Shown: positions 1 to 6,191 of the stretch, in pieces
Layout: every line of letters starts with the position of its first letter
Numbering within the stretch: position 1 is the first letter of the stretch
NCBI GenBank assembly: GCA_036398215.1
Contig: DASWHK010000158.1
Coordinates: 1 to 20,300, forward strand
Reading direction: 5' to 3'
Source of the DNA: DASWHK01 sp036398215
GTDB lineage: Bacteria; Acidobacteriota; UBA890
Length of the DNA stretch: 20,300 nucleotides
Made by a program: the position numbers and the translations under genes
The notes under the pieces: model-generated
Seen by the model: the letters and a program-made list of their open reading frames with translations, nothing else
Databases searched by the model: none
Told to the model about the DNA's origin: nothing

Positions 1-17
1 CGCCCGGGGCCCTCCTC

Positions 18-45
18 TTGTCGTCGCGAGCAGACCGATTACACT
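18..45 (+). promoter_or_regulatory. Candidate promoter for the pnt operon
   Basis: TTGTCG (18-23) lies 16 nt before TACACT (40-45), each a fair match to the sigma70 -35 and -10 boxes. The predicted start near 52 falls right at the hairpin at 53-73. The assignment rests on sequence resemblance only. Confidence 0.25.
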
Positions 46-52
46 CTCACCA

Positions 53-79
53 CGCCCTGCTGGGGTCGGGGCGCTTTTT
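53..79 (+). terminator. Probable intrinsic terminator or attenuator before pntAA
   Basis: A short stem CGCCC (53-57) and GGGCG (69-73) with an 11-nt loop is followed after one base by five T (75-79). This fits a weak rho-independent terminator for a gene ending left of the window. If transcription starts upstream at the candidate promoter, it would instead sit in the pnt leader as an attenuator. Confidence 0.4.
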
Positions 80-96
80 CATCATCGGGAGTGGGC

Positions 97-1374
97 ATGA
101 TCTTCGGAGTGCCAGCCGAAGCCAGGGGTGTGGAACGCCGGGTGGCGCTGGTGCCCCGCTCGTTGCCGGAGCTGGCGAAGGCCGGCGTCGAGGTGCTCGT
201 GCAGCGTGGCGCCGGCGAGGAGGCCGGATTCGCCGACGCCGAGTACGAGCAGAAGGGCGCCCGGCTGGCGGCCGATGCCGCCGAGCTCGTCGCGGCCGCC
301 GACATCCTGGCCTGCGTCGGCCCGCCGGGCGGCGGCCGCAGGGGCGGCGCCCGGACGGGCGATGGCGAGGCCCGGCCCGGCGATCACCGCGCGTCGAGCT
401 CGGGCAGAGGCCTCGACGTCGCCACGCTGCGTTCCGGCCAGGTCGTGGTCGGCCTGCTCGATCCGTTCGGCGCGCCGCAGGCGATGCGCGGCCTGGCGGC
501 GGCCGGCGTCACCTCGTTCGCGCTCGAGCTGCTGCCCCGCATCACGCGGGCGCAGTCGATGGACGCCCTCTCGGCGATGGCGACGGTCGCCGGCTACAAG
601 GCCGTGCTGCTGGCCGCCGTCGAGCTCGGCAAGATGTTCCCCATGATGATCACCGCCGCCGGGACATTGGCACCTGCAAAGATCCTGGTCGTCGGCGCCG
701 GCGTTGCCGGCCTGCAGGCGATCGCCACGGCCCGGCGACTGGGTGCCGTGGTGACCGGCTACGACATCCGCCCGGCGGTCAAGCAGCAGGTCGAGAGCCT
801 CGGCGCCGGCTTCCTGGAGCTGGACCTCGAGGCGGCCGCCGCCGAGGAGGCAGGAGGATACGCCAGAGAAATGAACGAGGAGTTCTACCGCCGCCAGCGC
901 GAGATGATGGCGAAGGCCGTGGCCGAGCACGATGTCGTGATCACCACCGCGGCGGTGCCGGGCAAGCGGGCCCCGGTGCTGATCACCGCCGACATGGTCC
1001 GCGGCATGAAGGGCGCCTCGGTGATCGTCGATCTCGCCGCCGAAACCGGAGGCAACTGCGAGCTGACCCGACCCGGCGAGACCGTCGCGGTTCACGGCGT
1101 CACCATCATGGGCCCGGTCGACCTGCCCGCCACGGTCCCCCACCACGCCAGCCAGATGTACTCCAAGAACGTCGCCACGTTCGTCGCCAACCTGGTAAAA
1201 GACGGCCGCTTGGAGCTCGATGGCGACGACCCGATCATCAACGAGACGATGGCGACCCGCGACGGCGAGGTCGTGAACGAAAAGGTCCGGGAAGCGCTCG
1301 GCGCCGAGGTCGAAGGCCGCCAAGCAGCGGCGCCGGGTGCGGCCGCGGCTGCCCCGGAAAGGAGCGCCGACTAG
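97..1374 (+). CDS. pntAA: NAD(P) transhydrogenase alpha subunit, NAD(H)-binding part (PntAA)
   Basis: This is the soluble domain I subunit of the proton-translocating Re/Si-specific transhydrogenase, which binds NAD(H) and passes hydride to NADP on PntB. The N-terminus (IFGVPAEARGVERRVALVP) matches the AlaDh/PNT N-terminal domain. The Rossmann loop GAGVAG is at residues 200-205, and DIRPAVKQQVESLG and PGKRAPVLI are family signatures. I start at ATG 97 rather than GTG 91 because GGGAG (87-91) sits about 5 nt upstream and the family normally begins close to this Met. The stop overlaps the next start by one base (TAGTG), so translation is coupled. Oddity: about residues 74-108 include a Gly/Arg-rich low-complexity stretch roughly 20 residues longer than the family norm. 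The Ala/Pro-rich C-terminal tail probably links to the membrane parts. Confidence 0.95.
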   Translation: MIFGVPAEARGVERRVALVPRSLPELAKAGVEVLVQRGAGEEAGFADAEYEQKGARLAADAAELVAAADILACVGPPGGGRRGGARTGDGEARPGDHRASSSGRGLDVATLRSGQVVVGLLDPFGAPQAMRGLAAAGVTSFALELLPRITRAQSMDALSAMATVAGYKAVLLAAVELGKMFPMMITAAGTLAPAKILVVGAGVAGLQAIATARRLGAVVTGYDIRPAVKQQVESLGAGFLELDLEAAAAEEAGGYAREMNEEFYRRQREMMAKAVAEHDVVITTAAVPGKRAPVLITADMVRGMKGASVIVDLAAETGGNCELTRPGETVAVHGVTIMGPVDLPATVPHHASQMYSKNVATFVANLVKDGRLELDGDDPIINETMATRDGEVVNEKVREALGAEVEGRQAAAPGAAAAAPERSAD

Positions 1375-1667
1375 TGGAAGTGTTCGTCGCCGTCCTGACG
1401 ATCTTCGTGCTGTCCTTGTTCGTCGGCTTCGAGATCATCCAGAAGGTGCCGCCGCTGCTGCACACGCCGCTGATGTCGGGGGCCAACGCGATCTCGGGGA
1501 TCACCCTGGTCGGCACGCTGGTCACCTCGGGGGCGCAGTTGACGACCTTTACCACCATCCTCGGGTTCATCGCGGTGGCGATGGCGACGGCCAACGTGGT
1601 CGGCGGCTTCCTGGTGACCCATCGCATGCTGGAGATGTTCCGGCAGGATGGGGGGCGGCGGAAGTGA
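1374..1667 (+). CDS. pntAB: NAD(P) transhydrogenase alpha subunit, membrane part (PntAB)
   Basis: This small (97 aa) membrane protein supplies the alpha-side helices of the proton channel (domain II) in transhydrogenases whose alpha subunit is split. It has about three hydrophobic helices. The highly conserved HTPLMSGANAISGI segment follows the first helix and identifies the family. The GTG start at 1374 overlaps the pntAA stop, with AAAGGAG at 1358-1364 as ribosome binding site. Length is typical for stand-alone PntAB. pntB follows after 57 bp, giving the three-subunit arrangement known from Rhodospirillum rubrum. The C-terminus ends in a basic cytoplasmic tail (GGRRK). Confidence 0.93.
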   Translation: MEVFVAVLTIFVLSLFVGFEIIQKVPPLLHTPLMSGANAISGITLVGTLVTSGAQLTTFTTILGFIAVAMATANVVGGFLVTHRMLEMFRQDGGRRK

Positions 1668-1724
1668 TCCTCCGGGGCCGCCAGGGCGAGGGCGCCGCGG
1701 GCGTCCGGGGAGACGGCTAGCTAC

Positions 1725-3122
1725 GTGTCCGAAGCCCTCATCAACCTGTTCTACCTGCTCGCCGCGGTCCTCTTCATCTTCGGGCTGAAGGGGATGACGC
1801 ACCCGCGCACCGCGGTCCGCGGCAACCTGCTGGGCGCGCTGGGCATGCTGATCGCGATCGTCGTGACGCTGCTCGACCGCCGCATCGTCAGCTTCGAGGT
1901 GATCGTCGCCGGCTTTGTGGTCGGGGCGCTGGCCGGCGCGGTGATGGCCTACAAGGCGCCGATGACCGCGATGCCCCAGGTGGTGGCGATCTTCAACGGC
2001 TTCGGCGGCGGCGCCTCGGCGCTGGCCGTCGGCGCGGCGCTCGAAGAAGCCCTCAAGGGAGGGTTCGTCGAGGAGATCTCGGTGCAGTTCACGGTGGCGG
2101 CGGCGATGTCCGGGCTGATCGGGGCGGTGTCATTCACCGGCAGCGGCATCGCCTTCGGCAAGCTGCAGGGATTGATCGCCGAGAAGCCGGTGCTGTTGCC
2201 GGGCCGCCATGCCATGAACGCGCTGCTGCTGATGGTCTGCCTGGCGCTGAGCGGCTGGCTGGTGGCGCAACCGGACTCGTCGCTGGCGTTCTGGGCGCTG
2301 TGCGGTTTCGCGGCGCTGCTCGGCATCATGCTGGTGATCCCGATCGGCGGCGCCGACATGCCGGTGGTCATCGCCCTGCTGAACTCGTATTCGGGTCTGG
2401 CGGCGGCGGGCCACGGCTGGGTGCTCAACAACAGCGTGCTGATCATCGCCGGCTCGCTGGTCGGCGCCGCCGGGTTCATCTTGACCGCGATCATGTCGAA
2501 GGCGATGAACCGCTCGCTGCCCAACATCATCTTCGCGGGCGTCGGGGCCGAGGTGAGCACCGCCGGCGCCGCCGATGAGGTCTATGCCAACGTCAAGTCG
2601 ACCTCGCCGGAAGAGGTCGCCATGATGCTCGACGTCGCTCGCCGGGTGATCGTCGTCCCGGGTTACGGCATGGCTGTGGCCCAGGCGCAGTACGCGATCC
2701 GCGACCTGTGCGACCTGCTGGCCGAGCGCGGCGTCGAGGTCGAGTTCGCGATCCACCCGGTGGCCGGCCGGATGCCGGGGCACATGAACGTGCTGCTCGC
2801 CGAGGCCCAGATTCCCTACGACGCGCTCAAGGACCTCGAAGAGATCAACCCGACCTTCGCGCAGGCCGACGTCGTGCTGGTGGTAGGGGCCAACGACGTC
2901 GTCAACCCGCTGGCCCGGGAGGCGGATCCTTCGATCCCGATCGCCGGCATGCCGATCCTCGATGTCGACTACGCCCGCTCCGTGGTGATCGTCAAGCGCA
3001 GCCTCAGCCCCGGTTTCGCCGGGATCCCCAACCCCCTGTTCGCCGCCGACAACGCCCTGATGCTGTTCGGCGACGCCGAGGAGGTGGCCCGGGACCTCCT
3101 CGCGGCCCTCAAAGAAGTGTAA
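1725..3122 (+). CDS. pntB: NAD(P) transhydrogenase beta subunit (PntB)
   Basis: PntB carries most of the transmembrane proton channel (domain II) and the NADP(H)-binding domain III. The first ~280 residues are a run of hydrophobic helices. The C-terminal ~180 residues form domain III, with intact GYGMAVAQAQ, HPVAGRMPGHMNVLLAEA, VGANDVVNP and LFGDAEEV motifs. These include the loops that clamp NADP in known structures. At 465 aa the length is normal. The GTG start at 1725 is preceded by GGGGAG (1707-1712), a somewhat long spacing of 12 nt. It is the last gene of the pnt operon. The next gene follows an AT-rich gap and is probably transcribed separately. In the cell the complex uses proton motive force to make NADPH from NADH. 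Confidence 0.96.
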   Translation: MSEALINLFYLLAAVLFIFGLKGMTHPRTAVRGNLLGALGMLIAIVVTLLDRRIVSFEVIVAGFVVGALAGAVMAYKAPMTAMPQVVAIFNGFGGGASALAVGAALEEALKGGFVEEISVQFTVAAAMSGLIGAVSFTGSGIAFGKLQGLIAEKPVLLPGRHAMNALLLMVCLALSGWLVAQPDSSLAFWALCGFAALLGIMLVIPIGGADMPVVIALLNSYSGLAAAGHGWVLNNSVLIIAGSLVGAAGFILTAIMSKAMNRSLPNIIFAGVGAEVSTAGAADEVYANVKSTSPEEVAMMLDVARRVIVVPGYGMAVAQAQYAIRDLCDLLAERGVEVEFAIHPVAGRMPGHMNVLLAEAQIPYDALKDLEEINPTFAQADVVLVVGANDVVNPLAREADPSIPIAGMPILDVDYARSVVIVKRSLSPGFAGIPNPLFAADNALMLFGDAEEVARDLLAALKEV

Positions 3123-3140
3123 TACGCATCGATAGTCAGT

Positions 3141-3170
3141 TCTGGATATCAATAAGCTATGGAATATACT
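3141..3170 (+). promoter_or_regulatory. Candidate promoter in AT-rich gap upstream of the OmpA-like gene
   Basis: The stretch 3123-3210 is strikingly AT-rich for this window. TATACT at 3165-3170 is a good -10 box; the -35 region (about 3141-3146, TCTGGA) is poor. It lies just upstream of both possible starts of the next gene (GTG 3181 and ATG 3232). Confidence 0.35.
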
Positions 3171-3231
3171 GAGGGTCTTCGTGTACTATCGGAACTCCAT
3201 TGGGCCTGAACGACCGTCGGTGGGTGCACAC

Positions 3232-4779
3232 ATGCTGCGAAACAAGAGCGTCGCGATTCGGGGTTGGGTGCTGGCTTCGTGTCTCCTGGTTGCCGTCGGC
3301 GTGTCGCTCCGCGACGCGCACGGGGCGGAGCCCGGGGCCGCACAATGGACTCTCCCGCACGCGGGAACGACCTGCTTTAACCTGCTGAGCGACGACCCGG
3401 TCGAGGGACCGCGGATCGCCGCGACCCGGCAGGAGCTCCAGGAGACGATGGGGCCGGAGGAGCTCGTCTACGTGCACGCCGACGGTGGCCTTACCGCCGG
3501 CGAGACCCTGCAGGTGGTCCGGCGCACCGGCGATCTCGACCATCCGGCCGTGGAGGACGTCTCGGGGAGCATTCTCGAGGTGCTCGGCGTCGTCGAGGTC
3601 ATCGAGTCGAACGCCGAGGTCTCGTTGTTGCGGGTCGTCGCGGCGTGCCGCGAGATCGAGATCGGCGACTACCTGCGCCCGGTGCCGGTCGAAAACCTGC
3701 CGGGCGAGCTGCCTCGCCTGCCGGTATTCGACAGCGCGCGCCTGGTGACCCCGATGGAGGACGATGCCTATCTGGTCATGGGGGCGGTCGAGTCGGTGCT
3801 CTCCGATTCGGACGAGCCCGAGGACCTGCACCGCCAATCGGTAACCACCTATGAGCTGTACGCGCAGCGTGATCTGATCCTGATCGATCAGGGCCTCGGC
3901 GAAGGCTGGCAGCTCGCCGACCTGGCGCTGATCTACCGTGACCGGGTCTACGGGCAATCGGGCAGCGACCCGCTGCCGGTCCCGACGGTGCTCGGCCGCG
4001 GCGTCGTGGTGCGTACCGATGCTGACAGCGCCATCCTGCAGATCGTCGACAGCGTCGTGGAGATGCACCTCGGCGACCGGGCGCGCAAGGCCGGCTCGGC
4101 GCTGGATTTCGTCAACAACGCCCCGAGCGTCGTTTGTCGAAGCGAGCGCAGCCAGCTGCGCACCGGCGAGAGCCTGCGGCTGACCGCTGAGGTTTCCGAT
4201 CCCGATGGCGATCCGACCACGGTCACCTGGCGGGCCTCGGCGGGGACGCTGTCGCCCTCGCAGGGGACCGCGGTCACCTGGACCGCCGCCGGGGTCGGCG
4301 AGGGCACGGTGACCGTCGCCGCCACCGTCGACGACGGCCGCGACGGTTTCGCCGAATGCGCGCTCTTGGTGACGGTGGCTCCGGCGCCCGCGCTGGCCGC
4401 AGGGCCGGGCATGGCCGCCGGGCCGGAGGTCTTGAGCTTCACCTGTCCGGAGTTCCCCGCCGGGCGTACCGAGGCCGACAATCGCTGCAAGGCGGTGCTC
4501 GACGACGTCGCCCTGCGCTTGCGGCAGGACCCGCGGGCGACCGCGGAGATCGTCGGCCACAGCGACACGACGGGCACCGACGAGGGCAACCGGGTCACCT
4601 CGTTGCAACGGGCCGAGAACGCCCGCGACTACCTCGTCGAGACCCACGGGATCGAGGCCAGCCGCATCGAGGCCCGCGGCGCCGGGTCGGCCGAGCCGAT
4701 TGCCGGCAACGACACCCCCGAGGGCCAGCTCAGCAACCGTCGCGTCGAGATCCGGGTGACGCTGCCCGGCGGGCAGTAG
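3232..4779 (+). CDS. Exported OmpA-like protein with Ig-like domain
   Basis: This is a probable periplasmic or outer-membrane-associated protein that anchors to peptidoglycan through a C-terminal OmpA-like domain. Residues 1-33 look like a Sec signal peptide (basic start, hydrophobic WVLASCLLVAVGVSL, likely cut after Ala in RDAHGA). Residues ~34-290 are an unrecognised beta-rich region. Residues ~296-382 resemble a PKD/Ig-like domain (VSDPDGDP). Residues ~400-515 are OmpA-like, with GHSDTTGTDEGN, RAENARDYL and SNRRVEIRV, including the Asp and Arg that bind peptidoglycan in the family. No clear Shine-Dalgarno precedes ATG 3232. GTG 3181 has GAGGG at 3171-3175 and would add 17 residues before the signal peptide, so the start is uncertain. 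A decayed copy of its 3' end lies at about 8595-8737. Confidence 0.85.
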   Translation: MLRNKSVAIRGWVLASCLLVAVGVSLRDAHGAEPGAAQWTLPHAGTTCFNLLSDDPVEGPRIAATRQELQETMGPEELVYVHADGGLTAGETLQVVRRTGDLDHPAVEDVSGSILEVLGVVEVIESNAEVSLLRVVAACREIEIGDYLRPVPVENLPGELPRLPVFDSARLVTPMEDDAYLVMGAVESVLSDSDEPEDLHRQSVTTYELYAQRDLILIDQGLGEGWQLADLALIYRDRVYGQSGSDPLPVPTVLGRGVVVRTDADSAILQIVDSVVEMHLGDRARKAGSALDFVNNAPSVVCRSERSQLRTGESLRLTAEVSDPDGDPTTVTWRASAGTLSPSQGTAVTWTAAGVGEGTVTVAATVDDGRDGFAECALLVTVAPAPALAAGPGMAAGPEVLSFTCPEFPAGRTEADNRCKAVLDDVALRLRQDPRATAEIVGHSDTTGTDEGNRVTSLQRAENARDYLVETHGIEASRIEARGAGSAEPIAGNDTPEGQLSNRRVEIRVTLPGGQ

Positions 4780-4820
4780 CTGCTGCACGACGGCGGCGGA
4801 GCCGGGAACGGATGAGCCGC

Positions 4821-6185
4821 TCAGAGATAGTCTAAGGGCTCGATGCCCACGGCGTCCGCCGCCACCAGCTCGGCGATGGCGTCGGGCGCCGCGGGCGCGG
4901 CGAGATCGAGCCTCTCGGTGCCGTCCGCTTCGCTGCCATCGGCGTTGCGCACGATCGCCACCTGCGGCAGCTGCGGAGCATGGGCATTGCTGGCGAACGA
5001 GACCGCCAGCCGGCCGCTTGCAAGCCGCACGACGGTGCCGGGGGGATACAGCCCTACCATCGCTTTGAACCCGGCGAACAGCGAGGGCTCGAACTTGGTG
5101 CCGGCGTCCGCCTCCATGATGCGCATCGCCTCGTCGGGGGGGATCTCACCGCGGTAGGGGCGTACCGAACGGAGCGCATCGTAGACGTCGGCGATGCTCA
5201 CCAACTGAGATACCAGGTGCGGCTCCCAGTCGTCGTCGCGCAGCTCCTCGTGATAGGCGAGGTGGTGCTCGTAGGCCACCAGGGGCGCCAGGTCGCCGAT
5301 GCCTTCGGTCTCCGATAGGATGCGGGCGCCCTCGAGGCCGTGCGTATTGACGATCTCCCACTCCTCCGGCGTGAGCTTGCCCGGCTTGCGCAAGATCTCG
5401 CCGGGGATGCGCTCCTTGCCGACGTCGTGCAGCAGCGCCGCGACGGTGATGTCGTGCAGCTCCTCCGCCTTGAAAGGCAGGTTCTGCGCCAGGGCGAGGG
5501 TGAGCATCGCGACGTTGAGCGAGTGGGTGAACGAATAATCGTCGTGTTGCATGAGCGCGTGGACAGCGAGCAACGGCCGGGTCTCCTTCATGGCGAGGGC
5601 GGTGAGGTCGAGCGCCAGTCGGCGGACCTCCTGCACGTCACAGACCTCCCCGGTGCGGCGCGCTCTGCTCTTGATGCCGCGCATGATGTGCAACCCGGCG
5701 CTGTACGCTTCCCAGGTGCGAAAGAGGCTGTCGGAGTGCTGGACGTCCCTCGCCTCGACGTGGATCGAGCCGACGGTGATGTGGGTGATCGAGCTGCGCT
5801 CGAACGTCTCCTGGACACCTCCTCCGGCGGCGAGAGAAGTCGGGTCCCGTCCCAGGATGTCGAGCATTTCGCGCAGCTCCGAGCGGCTCACCGCCTGGTC
5901 GAAGACGAGCTTCTCGATGCCGAGCCCCCGCAGCAGCGAGCCGAACTGGATCAGCACCTCGCCCGATACCGGGATCTGCGCGTTGCCGACGACGAACCCG
6001 CCGGAGGCGTAGGCGAGGCGCAGCGGCTCGTCGTCAGAGAACATCGGGCCGAGCTCTTCGTACAGCTCCTCGACCGCCTGCTGCAGGCGCGGGTGCTTGG
6101 GCGGGTAGATCTCCCGGCATTGAAGCGCCGCTTGCAGCCTCGCGGCCAGCTTCTGCAGCTGGCCCCGCGTGTCCTGGAACGACAT
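4821..6185 (-). CDS. HD-GYP-type protein with degenerate GYP motif and novel N-terminal module
   Basis: The C-terminal half (residues ~205-390) is an HD-domain phosphohydrolase of the HD-GYP family, which typically degrades cyclic di-GMP. Visible are HSLNV (221-225), the catalytic HDVGK (253-257), a KPGKLTPEEW helix, H282, HH (307-308), and ADVYDAL (332-338) with RPYR. The expected DGxGYP stretch after HH is replaced by an acidic run (EELRDDDWEP), so activity or substrate may be altered. Residues ~10-150 form a module with YPPKHP near its start that also begins the upstream HEAT-repeat protein. There is no transmembrane segment, so it is probably cytoplasmic. The start ATG at 6185 lies 6 bp after the stop of the HEAT gene, with a purine-rich GGAAGGATAAGAGAAG leader that overlaps that stop, so the two are surely co-transcribed. 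Confidence 0.88.
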   Translation of the reverse strand: MSFQDTRGQLQKLAARLQAALQCREIYPPKHPRLQQAVEELYEELGPMFSDDEPLRLAYASGGFVVGNAQIPVSGEVLIQFGSLLRGLGIEKLVFDQAVSRSELREMLDILGRDPTSLAAGGGVQETFERSSITHITVGSIHVEARDVQHSDSLFRTWEAYSAGLHIMRGIKSRARRTGEVCDVQEVRRLALDLTALAMKETRPLLAVHALMQHDDYSFTHSLNVAMLTLALAQNLPFKAEELHDITVAALLHDVGKERIPGEILRKPGKLTPEEWEIVNTHGLEGARILSETEGIGDLAPLVAYEHHLAYHEELRDDDWEPHLVSQLVSIADVYDALRSVRPYRGEIPPDEAMRIMEADAGTKFEPSLFAGFKAMVGLYPPGTVVRLASGRLAVSFASNAHAPQLPQVAIVRNADGSEADGTERLDLAAPAAPDAIAELVAADAVGIEPLDYL

Positions 6186-6191
6186 CTTCTC

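Noticed and set aside
82..1323. Long minus-strand open frame (413 codons)
   Set aside because: It is the exact antisense of pntAA, with a His/Asp/Arg-rich composition typical of shadow frames.
18..1373. Long open frame in the third plus frame before pntAB
   Set aside because: Its Arg/Gly-rich translation is out of frame with the well-conserved pntAA. Only the part from GTG 1374 onward is real (PntAB).
3157..4788. Minus-strand open frame opposite the OmpA-like gene
   Set aside because: No recognisable motif or ribosome site is present, and the plus strand encodes clear signal peptide, Ig-like and OmpA domains.
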